DNA of 64,000 nt. Source: Leisingera sp. ANG-Vp (GTDB lineage Bacteria; Pseudomonadota; Alphaproteobacteria; Rhodobacterales; Rhodobacteraceae). The position numbers and the translations under genes were made by a program. The notes beneath the pieces are model-generated. The model was not told the origin of the DNA. It searched no databases and saw nothing but the letters and a program-made list of their open reading frames with translations. Every line of letters begins with the position of its first letter. Position 1 is the stretch's first letter. Below, one piece after another: positions 17,621 through 26,514 of this stretch. The stretch is taken from contig NZ_JWLD01000044.1 in NCBI RefSeq assembly GCF_000813725.1, positions 177,780 through 241,779 of the forward strand, read 5' to 3'.

Positions 17621-17989
17621 ATGGAAAGCCTGTTTGAATTCCTTGTTGCCGCCTTCCTGGTCATCGCCGGGATCTTCGGCATTGTCGGCTCCTACGGGCT
17701 GATCAAGCTCAACGATCCGATGTCGCGCCTGCACGCGCCGACCAAGGCAACCACGCTGGGCGTCGGCGGGGTGCTGCTGGCCTCGCTGCTGAACGCGGCG
17801 GCCTTCGGCAAATACTTCTCGGTGCATGAACTGATGATCACCCTGTTCCTGTTCCTCACCGCCCCCATCACGGCGAATTTCATTGCCAAGGTGCACATCC
17901 ACCGGCAAGAAACCCGCGAAAGCATGCCCTCGGCCGGGGAGGACCATCACTGGGCCACCCATGACACGCCTGAGGACGAAGAACAGTAA
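17621..17989 (+). CDS. mrpG: Mrp antiporter subunit G
   Basis: A 122-residue protein with three membrane helices and the MrpG/PhaG signature GSYGLIKLNDPMSRLHAPTK, then TTLGVGGVLLAS and ITLFLFLTAPITANFIAK. The last 30 residues are hydrophilic. A GAGGGA sits upstream of the ATG. This is the last gene of the Mrp operon; selD starts 78 bases later with no terminator that I can see. Confidence 0.92.
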   Translation: MESLFEFLVAAFLVIAGIFGIVGSYGLIKLNDPMSRLHAPTKATTLGVGGVLLASLLNAAAFGKYFSVHELMITLFLFLTAPITANFIAKVHIHRQETRESMPSAGEDHHWATHDTPEDEEQ

Positions 17990-18067
17990 AGCGGCAGCCG
18001 CACCGGCGCGGCCCTGCAAAGGGCCCCGCCAGACCGGCACAGGCCCGCTGCAGAGGCAGATAGAGAT

Positions 18068-20230
18068 ATGGACTCCTCCCGCTTGCCGCTGACCCGAGAC
18101 CTGGTGCTGGTGGGCGGCGGCCACACTCATGCGCTGGTGCTGCGCAAATGGGGCATGAGGCCTTTGCCCGGCGCCCGGCTCACCGTCATCAACCCCGGTC
18201 CCACCGCCCCCTACTCCGGCATGCTGCCCGGCTTTGTGGCCGGCCATTACGGCCGGGATGAGCTGGACATCGACCTTGTGCGCCTGGCCCGTTTTGCCGG
18301 GGCCCGGGTGGTTCTGGGCGGTGCGGAGCGTATCGACACTGCGGCGCAGCTGGTGCATGTGCCCGGCCGCCCGCCGATTGCCTATGACGCGGCCTCGGTC
18401 GATGTCGGCATCACCTCGGCGATGCCGGACCTGCCGGGCTTTGCAGATCACGGCATTCCGGCCAAGCCGCTCGGCCGATTCGCTGCCCAATGGGCTGCCT
18501 TCCGCGAGGGCGATGGCCCGGCCTATGTGGCGGTGATCGGCGGCGGCGTTGCCGGGGCAGAGCTGATCCTCGCCATGGCCTTTGCGCTGAAACAGCGCGG
18601 CCGCCTAGCCCAGGCAACCCTGATCGACAGCGATGAGGCCTTGCGCGCAATTGGGTCCCAAGCCCGCGCCAAACTCCGCCGGGCCCTGGTAGAGCATGGC
18701 GTCAGGCTGGAGGAAAACGCCCGGATAGACCGCATCGAGCGCGGTTATATCCTGCTGCAGGACGGGCGGGAGGTTCTATCGGATTTCACCACCGGCGCTG
18801 CCGGCGCCCGCCCCTACGGCTGGCTGGGAAGCAGCGGGCTGGACTTGCAGGACGGCTTCATCCGCATCCGCGAAACCCTGCAAAGCTCAGTCCCCAATGT
18901 CTTTGCCACCGGCGACTGCGCCCATATGGATTTCGCCCCGCGCCCCAAGGCCGGCGTTTATGCGGTGCGCCAGGCGCCGGTGCTGTACCACAACCTGCGC
19001 GCCCTGCTGACCGGCGACCCGCTGCGCAGGTACAAGCCGCAAAAGGACTACCTGAAACTGATCTCCATGGGTTCCAGGGAAGCGCTTGGCGAGCGTTTCG
19101 GCACCACTCTGGCAGGCCCCCTGATGTGGCGCTGGAAAAACCGCATCGACCAAGCCTTCATGGAAAAATTCCGCGATCTGCCCGCGATGGACACCCCGCC
19201 GCTGCCGCCCGAACACACGCTCGGCATGGAAGAGGCACTGGGAGACAAACCCATGTGCGGCGGCTGCGGCGCCAAGGTGGGGCGCGACGCTTTGCTTTCC
19301 ACCCTCTCCGGAATGAAGGGCTCAAACCGCAAGGACATCACCCCGCTGCCTGGCGATGACGCCGCGCTGCTGACCACCGGCGGCGCCAGCCAAGTCGTCA
19401 GCACCGACCACCTGCGCAGCTTTTGCCAGGATCCGGTGATGATGGCCCGCATTGCCGCCGTGCACGCGCTTGGCGACATCTGGGCCATGGGTGCAGAGCC
19501 GCAGGCCGCCACCGCAAACCTGATCCTGCCGCGCATGGCGCCTGAGCTTCAGACCCGCACGCTGCAGGAAATCATGGGTGCTGCATCGGACGTGATGGAA
19601 GACGCCGGAGCCGTCATCATCGGCGGCCACACCTCGCTGGGGGATGAGCTGACCGTGGGCTTCACTGTCACCGGCCTCTGCTCCCGTCCTGCCATTACCC
19701 TGGCCGGCGCATTGCCCGGCGACGCGCTGATCCTGACCAAGCCGCTTGGGTCCGGCGTGCTGATGGCGGCTGAGATGGCAGGCGAGGCCAAGGGCGAATG
19801 GGTTGCCGCCGCGCTGAAACTGATGAGCCAGCCGCAAGCCGCTGCCGCCCGCATCCTGCAAAACGCCCGCGCCATGACCGATGTGACCGGTTTTGGCCTC
19901 ATCGGCCATCTGCTCGGCATCTGCGAGGCCTCCGGCACTGGCGCTGAGCTGTCCGCCAGCCGCATCCCGCTGATGCCGGGCGCTGCTGCCCTGGCCGACC
20001 TTGGCATCCGCTCCTCGCTGTTCCCCGCCAATCAGGCCGCTGCCCCGGAGCTGAAAACCCGGGGCTGGCAGGACCTTCTGTTTGACCCGCAAACCGCAGG
20101 CGGCCTGCTGGCCGCGGTTTCTTTCGAGGATGCCGAAGCGCTGAGGGAACAGGTGCAAGCAGCGGGCTATCCTGCCGCCATCATTGGCCGGGTGACAGCA
20201 TCCTCCGGCGCGATCACCCTCAGCCCTTAG
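18068..20230 (+). CDS. selD: flavoprotein (NDH-2/SQR-like) fused to selenophosphate synthetase SelD
   Basis: A 720-residue two-domain fusion. Residues 1 to about 370 are an FAD/NAD(P)-binding oxidoreductase: DLVLVGGGHTHALVL for FAD, VAVIGGGVAGAELILAMAFA near residue 155 for the nucleotide, and NVFATGDCAHM. From residue 396 the SelD domain begins with MCGGCGAKVGRDAL, carrying Cys397, Cys400 and Lys403 of the catalytic loop, then PGDDAALL, STDHLRSFCQDP, MTDVTGFGLIGHLLG and DPQTAGGLL. SelD makes selenophosphate from selenide and ATP. The active-site residue is encoded as Cys, so no in-frame UGA needs reading as Sec. The flavoprotein half may supply or handle reduced selenium (inference). Convergent mnmH uses the product. 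Confidence 0.93.
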   Translation: MDSSRLPLTRDLVLVGGGHTHALVLRKWGMRPLPGARLTVINPGPTAPYSGMLPGFVAGHYGRDELDIDLVRLARFAGARVVLGGAERIDTAAQLVHVPGRPPIAYDAASVDVGITSAMPDLPGFADHGIPAKPLGRFAAQWAAFREGDGPAYVAVIGGGVAGAELILAMAFALKQRGRLAQATLIDSDEALRAIGSQARAKLRRALVEHGVRLEENARIDRIERGYILLQDGREVLSDFTTGAAGARPYGWLGSSGLDLQDGFIRIRETLQSSVPNVFATGDCAHMDFAPRPKAGVYAVRQAPVLYHNLRALLTGDPLRRYKPQKDYLKLISMGSREALGERFGTTLAGPLMWRWKNRIDQAFMEKFRDLPAMDTPPLPPEHTLGMEEALGDKPMCGGCGAKVGRDALLSTLSGMKGSNRKDITPLPGDDAALLTTGGASQVVSTDHLRSFCQDPVMMARIAAVHALGDIWAMGAEPQAATANLILPRMAPELQTRTLQEIMGAASDVMEDAGAVIIGGHTSLGDELTVGFTVTGLCSRPAITLAGALPGDALILTKPLGSGVLMAAEMAGEAKGEWVAAALKLMSQPQAAAARILQNARAMTDVTGFGLIGHLLGICEASGTGAELSASRIPLMPGAAALADLGIRSSLFPANQAAAPELKTRGWQDLLFDPQTAGGLLAAVSFEDAEALREQVQAAGYPAAIIGRVTASSGAITLSP

Positions 20231-20436
20231 TCGTCGAAGCCGGATTGGGGCCGGCCCCTCTTGGCCCTTCGGGCCAATTCACCCCGGGGTATTTGCAACC
20301 AGAAAGAAGCTCATGCGGTACCGCTTCTTTCTGGTGTTAAATACTCCCCGCCGGAGGCGCGCTGCGCGCCAGCGCAGCGCCAGGCCCAACGGGAGCGGTG
20401 CATCCCGGATGCACCAGCGACGGGCGGGAGTTCCGT
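20231..20436. repeat. dispersed repeat, copy B: paired inverted cores between selD and mnmH
   Basis: The convergent gap holds several structures in a row. TTGGCCC/GGGCCAA lies at 20261-20277. A 13-bp inverted repeat pairs ACCAGAAAGAAGC (20298-20310) with GCTTCTTTCTGGT (20323-20335), and its flanks GTATTT and AAATAC extend the symmetry. GGCGCG/CGCGCC lies at 20356-20370 and GGTGCATCC/GGATGCACC at 20397-20415. The left half read on the minus strand closely matches copy D at 45778-45847. It probably ends transcription of both genes. Confidence 0.75.
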
Positions 20437-21489
20437 TTACAATTCCGCCATGACCGCTGCCAGCCGGGCTGCAGCCTCGTCCAGCCCGGCCTCATCCAGT
20501 GCTGAGGCCTCCACCGTGGCCACCACCTCGGCTCCGATCGCCGCGCGTGACTTGCGGTAGGCCGGATCGTAGTGTTCGGCCATCAGCAAGGCGGTCAGCC
20601 CGGCTTTGTCACCTGCGGCAATCTTTTCAAACCAGCCATCCACCACCGCACCGGAGCGATGGGCCCGCAGAGGCCCCAGCTTCTCGCGCAGCTTTGCGGT
20701 ATCCGACAGGATGTCGTCGTAGGCTTCAACCAGATAGCGGCAGCGTGCCTCTGCCGGCACCTGCAGCTCAATCCGCGGCGCGGGCTTCATGGCATCCCAG
20801 ACCGCAGGCGGGATAATGCGCTGGCCGATCTTGTTTGATTCCGCCTCCACCAGCACCGGACGCGCGGGATCCAGCTGCATCAGCGCCCCTGCCACCGCCG
20901 ATTCAAACCCCTTCTGCGAGGGCTGCGGCGTCGGCATATCCCCCAAAAGCGAGCCCCGGTGATTGGCCAGCCCCTCAAGATCCAGCACCTGCACGCCCAG
21001 AGCGCCGGCCCGCTTCAGAACCTCGGTCTTGGCTGAACCGGTATAGCCATCCAGTGCCACCAGCCTATGCGGCAGCCTGGTTTCATACATCGCCTTGTGC
21101 ACCAGGCGGCGGTAGCTCTGATAGCCGCCCTCCACCACCTCGGCGCGCCAGCCGATCTGCTGCAGCATCCAGGTGAACGACCCCGACCGCTGGCCGCCGC
21201 GCCAGCAATAGACCAGCGGCTTCCAACCGCCCTCGTGATGGCTCAGATGCTGCTCGATGTGATTGGCGGCATTGCGGAACACCAGCGCCGCGCCCAGCTT
21301 GCGCGCCTTGAACGGGCTGTCCTGGACATAGATGGTGCCCACCTCGGCGCGCTCGTTATTGTCCAGCACCGGCAGGCTGATTGCGCCGGGCACATGGTCC
21401 TCGGCAAACTCCGCCGGGCTGCGCACGTCGATCACGGCGTCAAATCCGTGGGCATAGAACTCTTGCAGGGATGTGAACTTCAGCGCCAT
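20437..21489 (-). CDS. mnmH: tRNA 2-selenouridine synthase
   Basis: A 350-residue protein with an N-terminal rhodanese domain (VIDVRSPAEFAEDHVPGAIS; active-site PLVYCWRGGQRS with Cys95) and a C-terminal P-loop domain (LVALDGYTGSAKTEVLKRAG, a Walker-A-like GYTGSAKT). This is the MnmH/SelU/YbbB architecture, which exchanges the sulfur of 2-thiouridine at the tRNA wobble position for selenium from selenophosphate via a geranylated intermediate. The start is the ATG at 21489 (MALKFTSL); the in-frame extension upstream to 21579 is not family-like. It faces selD, the gene for its co-substrate, and there is no selA or selB in the window, consistent with selenium use in tRNA. Confidence 0.93.
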   Translation of the reverse strand: MALKFTSLQEFYAHGFDAVIDVRSPAEFAEDHVPGAISLPVLDNNERAEVGTIYVQDSPFKARKLGAALVFRNAANHIEQHLSHHEGGWKPLVYCWRGGQRSGSFTWMLQQIGWRAEVVEGGYQSYRRLVHKAMYETRLPHRLVALDGYTGSAKTEVLKRAGALGVQVLDLEGLANHRGSLLGDMPTPQPSQKGFESAVAGALMQLDPARPVLVEAESNKIGQRIIPPAVWDAMKPAPRIELQVPAEARCRYLVEAYDDILSDTAKLREKLGPLRAHRSGAVVDGWFEKIAAGDKAGLTALLMAEHYDPAYRKSRAAIGAEVVATVEASALDEAGLDEAAARLAAVMAEL

Positions 21490-21652
21490 GCCCCTGCTGT
21501 AGCGCGCTGCATGAGCAAGGAAAAGCCGCAAATGATGCCGCCGCGGCAATAAGGCTTGCGCGCAATGCGCACGGGGCATTAATCAATCCCGGACAGACTG
21601 ACCAGCCGGGGCAGAAGCCCCGCAGCGCCGCAACGGCAAGGACCCGGATGCC

Positions 21653-22168
21653 ATGGACATCGACCCTTTGGACATACATGCGCTGCCCGGACACCTGATC
21701 CGGCGGCTGCACCAGATTTCCGTGGCCCAGTTCATGGAATGCATGGCAGCGCACGGCGTTGACCTGACCCCGGTTCAGTTCTCGGCCCTGGCCGCTATCC
21801 ACCGCCATCCGGGGATCGATCAGGCCTCGGTCGCCGGGCTCATCGCCTATGACCGCGCCACGCTGGGCAAGGTGGTGGACCGGCTGGTCGAGAAGGATCT
21901 GGTGGCACGCAAAGTGTCTAGTGCCGACCGGCGCGCACGCGAGGTCAGCCTGACCCGCGCCGGCTCTGGCTTGCTGAAACGGATTTTGCCGCATGTCCGC
22001 GCCGCCCAGCCGGGCATTCTGACCGGGCTGAGCGAGGCGGAACAGGAGACCTTTGTTGCCCTGCTGCAAAAAGCCACCCTGGCCGCCAATGAGCTGAGCC
22101 GGGCGCCGCAGCGCGACCTGCCCGGCGGCCGGAGCGCCGGAAAACCCGCCCCCCAGGCCGCAGAATAA
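21653..22168 (+). CDS. MarR-family transcriptional regulator
   Basis: A 171-residue winged-helix regulator. The dimerisation helix HLIRRLHQISVAQFMECMAA is followed by TPVQFSALAAIHRHPGIDQA, recognition helix region DRATLGKVVDRLVEKDLVAR and the wing SSADRRAREVSLT. The C-terminus is an Ala/Pro/Arg-rich tail. It is divergent from mnmH (163-base gap) and converges on the SRAP gene with only two bases between stops. Its target is not evident; MarR proteins usually regulate an adjacent divergent gene or themselves. Confidence 0.9.
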   Translation: MDIDPLDIHALPGHLIRRLHQISVAQFMECMAAHGVDLTPVQFSALAAIHRHPGIDQASVAGLIAYDRATLGKVVDRLVEKDLVARKVSSADRRAREVSLTRAGSGLLKRILPHVRAAQPGILTGLSEAEQETFVALLQKATLAANELSRAPQRDLPGGRSAGKPAPQAAE

Positions 22169-22170
22169 CC

Positions 22171-22860
22171 TCAGATCAGCTGGCCGCGCGGGATATCCCC
22201 CTCCTCAAAAGGTTCGATCAGTTCAGGCCCCTCGGCGCGGTTGGAGTTCACCGCCGGATCCACCCGGTGATAGGCCAGCACACCCTCTGCCCCCGGCTGC
22301 ATCAGCGCGGCGGCGCCGTGACCTTCTTCGCCCAGCCATTTGCCCCAGTCCTGCGGCTCCAGGATCAAGGGCATCCGGTGATGGATCGAGGAAAGCCCCT
22401 CGTTGGCGGCAGTTGTGACGATGGCGCAGGTTTTGACCGGGTCCGCTGCCCCCCAGTTCTGCCAGACAGCGGCAAACGCCAGAGGGGCGCCATCGCTGCG
22501 GTGGATGTACCAGGGCAGCCGGGCGCCCTCTTCCGTCTTGGTCCACTCGTAAAAGCCGGTAGCTGGTATCAGGCAGCGGCGGTTGCGGCAGGCATCTGAA
22601 AAGGCGGGTTTTTTCGCAATCGTTTCAGCGCGTGCATTGATCAGAAGCGGCCCGGCTGTTTCGCTCGCATACCAATGCGGCAGAAACCCCCAGCGCATCT
22701 GCACAAGCTGCCGCCCGGCCTCTCCTGCCTGCACCGCATGCACCGCGCTGGTCGGGCAGACATTGTAGTCGGGCACCTGCGGCAGGTCGTTTGCAGGCTG
22801 CGCCGCAAACAGCTGCGCCATAGCATCGTTTGGCAGGGTTATTGCAAATCGTCCGCACAT
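22171..22860 (-). CDS. yedK: SRAP/YedK abasic-site DNA-protein crosslink sensor
   Basis: A 229-residue SOS-response-associated (HMCES/YedK) protein. It starts MCGRF, and all four known active residues fall at the E. coli YedK numbering: Cys2, Asn75 in LINARAET, Glu105 in GFYEW and His160 in SIHHRMP. Cys2, exposed after Met removal, forms a stable thiazolidine link to abasic sites in single-stranded DNA and protects them. The gene stands alone, convergent with marR. I found no obvious SOS box in the 64 bases upstream. Confidence 0.95.
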   Translation of the reverse strand: MCGRFAITLPNDAMAQLFAAQPANDLPQVPDYNVCPTSAVHAVQAGEAGRQLVQMRWGFLPHWYASETAGPLLINARAETIAKKPAFSDACRNRRCLIPATGFYEWTKTEEGARLPWYIHRSDGAPLAFAAVWQNWGAADPVKTCAIVTTAANEGLSSIHHRMPLILEPQDWGKWLGEEGHGAAALMQPGAEGVLAYHRVDPAVNSNRAEGPELIEPFEEGDIPRGQLI

Positions 22861-22924
22861 TCCGCACTACTGGCCCGCAAATTCACATGGACGCCCCGCG
22901 GGCGCCCGCAAAAGGCTATACCGG

Positions 22925-24658
22925 ATGCAGAAAAGCGAACAGGACCTTCTGGCAAAAATCTCTGCTCAGCTGAACGCGGGCCAGTTCGCCTCTGCGGCCA
23001 AGACAGCGCGCAGCGGAACCCAGAAATTCCCCCGCAATCCGGCTTTTGCCAATTTTGCCGGCCTCGCCCAGGCCCAGGCGGGCAAGCACCGTGACGCTGC
23101 GGTGTTTTTTGCCAAGGCCATGAAGCTGGCGCCGCGCCATGAGGAAATTGAGACCAACCTGATCCAGGCTCTGGTTTTTTCGGACCAGCAAGACAAGGCG
23201 CAAGAGCTGATCGCCCGCTGCCCCCCGCGCCCCCGCAACCCCGCCGGTCTGCACTATCTGAACGCCCAGTCCCTGAGCCGCGCCGGAGACCAAGAGGCTG
23301 CACTGGCAGCCGCAAGCGCGGCCAAGGAGGCCGGACCGGACAATCCGCGAGCCTATTACCTGCGCGCCTCGATCCTCACCGCCCTGGGCCGGCCGGGTGA
23401 TGCGCTGGTAGAGTATCGGGCCCTTGCGATGCTCACTCCCCAGGACCCGCAGCCGCTTTTGGAAAGTGCCAATGCGCTGATCCGGCTGTCCCGGCTGGAA
23501 GAGGCGCGCGAGGTCTTGACCGCCGCCTTGAAGCTGGCTCCGGATGCAGTCCAGGCCCATGCGCAGCTTGGAATGCTGTCCGCCATGCTTGGAGAAAATG
23601 AAGCTGCGTCAGGTCATTACAGGGATGTTCTGAAGCGTGCCCCGGCCCATGGCAGCGCCTATTTGCAACTGGCCAAACTGCAGGAGCCAGAGGCCAATCA
23701 GGCAATGTTGCCTCAGCTTGAGGCCGCCAAGGCGCAAGCAGGCAGCAAGAGCCACGACTACGCGCTGATGTGCTTTGCCCAGGCAGCGATCTGCAAACAG
23801 GCAGGCAAAGCGGAGGACGAGGCAAGCCTGCTGAAAGCCGCGAACAGGATCGAAGCGGAGCGCCGCCCCTATGATGCGGCAGCCGCCACCCGGCAATTCC
23901 AGACGCTGACCGGCGCCATCGCGCCGGCCGCCGCAGAAGCCGAGGCCCCAGAACCCATCTTTATCCTGGGCCTGCCGCGCTCGGGCACCTCGCTGCTGGA
24001 GCATGTACTGTCGGCCTCGGGCGCGGTCTTCGGCTGCGGGGAACTGCCCGGCGGCGATGCCATCGCGGCGGCAGCCGCCGCAGATGGCGATGCAGCAGAC
24101 ACGGCCAAACTGGCCCGCGGCTACCGCGCCGCCCTGCCTGAGTTCCCTTCGGGCACCAGCCATTTCATCGACAAGCTGCCCGCGAATTACAAGATCATCG
24201 GCCCGCTGAAGGCTGTCTTCCCGAACGCCCGCTTCCTGCACCTGCAACGCGACCCGCGCGACGTGGCACTGTCCATGTGGCGCGCCTATTTTGCCCAGGG
24301 CGGGTTGAATTTCACCTTTGATCAGAAGGCGATGGCGCATGAGGTTAACCTGTACCGCCAGTACATGGACCACTGGCGCGGGGCCTATGCCGAAAGCATT
24401 CTGGATGTGCCCTACACCGCTCTGACCAGCGATCTTGAAACGACTGGCAAACAGGTGGCAGAATTCTGCGGCCTTTCCTGGCAGCCCGCCATGGCGCACC
24501 CGGAGAAGAACGCCGCCTCGGTCCGCACAGCCAGCGCCCAGCAGGTGCGCGAAAAGGTTCACAGCCGCTCAGTCGGCGGCTGGAAACAGCAGGAGGCCGC
24601 GCTGAAGGTCTTCCTGCGCGGCCTCAAGCCCGCCCTGTGGCCGGAACTGGATCTCTAG
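22925..24658 (+). CDS. TPR-sulfotransferase, first of a tandem pair
   Basis: A 577-residue protein. Residues 1 to about 300 are TPR repeats (FASAAKTARSGTQKFPRNPA, KHRDAAVFFAKAMKLAPRHE, RLEEAREVLTAALKLAPDAV). Residues from about 345 form a sulfotransferase domain with the 5'-phosphosulfate loop ILGLPRSGTSLLEHVLSASG and the 3'-phosphate motif LHLQRDPRDVALSMWRAYF. Such bacterial proteins resemble tyrosylprotein sulfotransferases and use PAPS; the acceptor here is unknown. No signal peptide is seen, so it is probably cytosolic. It is followed by a paralogue of the same architecture (24760-26508), which points to local duplication. Confidence 0.88.
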   Translation: MQKSEQDLLAKISAQLNAGQFASAAKTARSGTQKFPRNPAFANFAGLAQAQAGKHRDAAVFFAKAMKLAPRHEEIETNLIQALVFSDQQDKAQELIARCPPRPRNPAGLHYLNAQSLSRAGDQEAALAAASAAKEAGPDNPRAYYLRASILTALGRPGDALVEYRALAMLTPQDPQPLLESANALIRLSRLEEAREVLTAALKLAPDAVQAHAQLGMLSAMLGENEAASGHYRDVLKRAPAHGSAYLQLAKLQEPEANQAMLPQLEAAKAQAGSKSHDYALMCFAQAAICKQAGKAEDEASLLKAANRIEAERRPYDAAAATRQFQTLTGAIAPAAAEAEAPEPIFILGLPRSGTSLLEHVLSASGAVFGCGELPGGDAIAAAAAADGDAADTAKLARGYRAALPEFPSGTSHFIDKLPANYKIIGPLKAVFPNARFLHLQRDPRDVALSMWRAYFAQGGLNFTFDQKAMAHEVNLYRQYMDHWRGAYAESILDVPYTALTSDLETTGKQVAEFCGLSWQPAMAHPEKNAASVRTASAQQVREKVHSRSVGGWKQQEAALKVFLRGLKPALWPELDL

Positions 24659-24759
24659 CACTCCTGCCTGCCATTGCATCCCCATGGCGGGATATGGCAC
24701 ATCCCTTACATATGCCGGACAGCTCCGCGCCGGTGCGGGTTTGCAGACAGATAGGTCTC

Positions 24760-26508
24760 ATGACACTGAACAACGATCTCCAGGCCGCTCACGGCTTTCT
24801 GAACCAAGGCAAATTCAAACTGGCGCTGAAGCAGTCCAAGGGCGGCATGAAGCGCCACAAGAGCCACCCGGATTTCCCCAATATCGCCGGCATCTGCCTG
24901 TCAGGCCTTGGCAAGCACCGCGACGCCGTCCCCTATTTCAAAAAGGCGCTGGCCCTGGCGCCGGGCTTTCACGACGCCCGCAAGAACCTGGCACAGACGC
25001 TGCTGTTCCTGCAGCAGGGCGAAAGCGCGATGAAGCTGCTGGACCGGGTGCTGGGCGATCTGCCCGGTGATCAGGCAGCGCTCTATCTGAAAGCGCAGGC
25101 GCAGCTGGTGCTGAATGACCCCGAAGCTGCCATTGAAACCGCCAGCGGCGCTTTGGCCAAGGATGCGCGCCAGCCGCGGATGCTGCGTCTGCGGGCGATG
25201 GCCTGGAAGACGCTGGGAGACGAAAAGGCAGCGCTGGAGGATTATCAGGCCACGCTGCGGCTCAACCCCAATGACGTGGACGCGTTGGTCAACATCAGCC
25301 TGCCGCTGGCCCGCATCATGCGCCAGGACGACGCCACCGCTGCCGCGCAAAAGGCCGTGGCCCTGGACCCCGGCAACCTGGAGGCCCGCCGCCGCCTGGC
25401 AAGCCAGCTGATCTCCAACGGCGAATCCGAGGCCGCGCGCGAGCAATGCCTCGCCATCATGAAACTGGATCCCAAGGACACCCAGGTGCTGGAGATGCTG
25501 GCCCGCCTCAACAGTCGCGAACAGAATGCCGAGCTGATGCCTGTTGCCCAAAAGGCGCTGAAAGCCGCCCCGGCACGCTCGCAGGACCGCGCCAATGCGG
25601 CCTTTGCCCTGGCCCGGATCACCGATCAGGCTGGCGACAAAGACGCCTTTGCCGCCCATAACGACGAGGCCAACGCCTGTATGGCCGCGCAAAGCCCCTA
25701 TGATTACGAGGGCAGCGAGCGCCAGTTCAGCCGCATCATGGCCGCCTTCCCGGACGTGATTGCCCCGGCTGAGACCGCACAGGACGGCCCCCGCCCGATC
25801 TATGTTGTGGGGATGCCGCGCTCGGGCACAACGCTGACCGAAACCGTGATCGGCTCGCACCCGCAGGTGTTTCCGCTGGGGGAGCGTGGCGTGCCCAGCT
25901 TCCTGCTGCACCCGTTTGTGGACAATGAGCAGGCGTTCACGCCCGAGGCGGCCCAGACCTTTGTCTCTGAAGACATCAGCCGCCTGCCAGACATGCCCGG
26001 CGGCACCACGGCCTATGTCGACAAAATGCCGGACAACTACCGCCTGCTGGGCCATCTGCTGACCGCCTACCCGGAGGCACGCTTTGTCCATCTTTGCCGT
26101 GATCCGCGGGACGTGGCGATGTCGATCTGGCGCGGCTATTTCTCCGGCAGCTCGCTCACCTATGCCTATGACCTCAAGGCTATGGCGCACCGGTTCAACC
26201 TCTACGGCCGGCTGATGCAGCACTGGCGCCAGGTGATGCCGGGGCGGCTCTATGATCTGCGCTACGAGGATTTGGTCGGCGATATCGAAAGCGAAAGCCG
26301 CAAGCTGGCCGAATTCTGCGGGCTGGACTGGGTCGAGGATATGGCCCACCCAGAACGCCACGAGGGCCAGGTGCTGACGCTGTCAAACACCCAGCTGCGC
26401 CAGACGGTGCACACCCGTTCGGTTGGCAAGTGGGAGAAATACGCCGATGTGCTGGCCCCCTTCATCGACGGGCTGGATCCGGAAATCTGGCCGGAAATCA
26501 AGGCCTAG
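24760..26508 (+). CDS. TPR-sulfotransferase, second of a tandem pair
   Basis: A 582-residue paralogue of the preceding gene: TPRs (LNQGKFKLALKQSKGGMKRH, KHRDAVPYFKKALALAPGFH, DEKAALEDYQATLRLNPNDV) over residues 1-320, then a sulfotransferase domain with VVGMPRSGTTLTETVIGSHP, YVDKMPDNYRLLGHLLTAYP and VHLCRDPRDVAMSIWRGYF. The C-terminal HTRSVGKWEKYADVLAPFID corresponds to the same region in the first copy (HSRSVGGWKQQEAALKVFLR). I chose ATG 24760 (MTLNNDLQ), which lines up with the start of the paralogue; an in-frame ATG at 24637 overlaps the upstream gene. Six bases separate its stop from the convergent DnaJC28-type gene. Confidence 0.88.
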   Translation: MTLNNDLQAAHGFLNQGKFKLALKQSKGGMKRHKSHPDFPNIAGICLSGLGKHRDAVPYFKKALALAPGFHDARKNLAQTLLFLQQGESAMKLLDRVLGDLPGDQAALYLKAQAQLVLNDPEAAIETASGALAKDARQPRMLRLRAMAWKTLGDEKAALEDYQATLRLNPNDVDALVNISLPLARIMRQDDATAAAQKAVALDPGNLEARRRLASQLISNGESEAAREQCLAIMKLDPKDTQVLEMLARLNSREQNAELMPVAQKALKAAPARSQDRANAAFALARITDQAGDKDAFAAHNDEANACMAAQSPYDYEGSERQFSRIMAAFPDVIAPAETAQDGPRPIYVVGMPRSGTTLTETVIGSHPQVFPLGERGVPSFLLHPFVDNEQAFTPEAAQTFVSEDISRLPDMPGGTTAYVDKMPDNYRLLGHLLTAYPEARFVHLCRDPRDVAMSIWRGYFSGSSLTYAYDLKAMAHRFNLYGRLMQHWRQVMPGRLYDLRYEDLVGDIESESRKLAEFCGLDWVEDMAHPERHEGQVLTLSNTQLRQTVHTRSVGKWEKYADVLAPFIDGLDPEIWPEIKA

Positions 26509-26514
26509 GCCGGG

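Noticed and set aside
19253..19280. Possible selenocysteine codon in SelD
   Set aside because: The catalytic loop reads Met-Cys-Gly-Gly-Cys-Gly-Ala-Lys with no in-frame TGA, so no recoding is needed.
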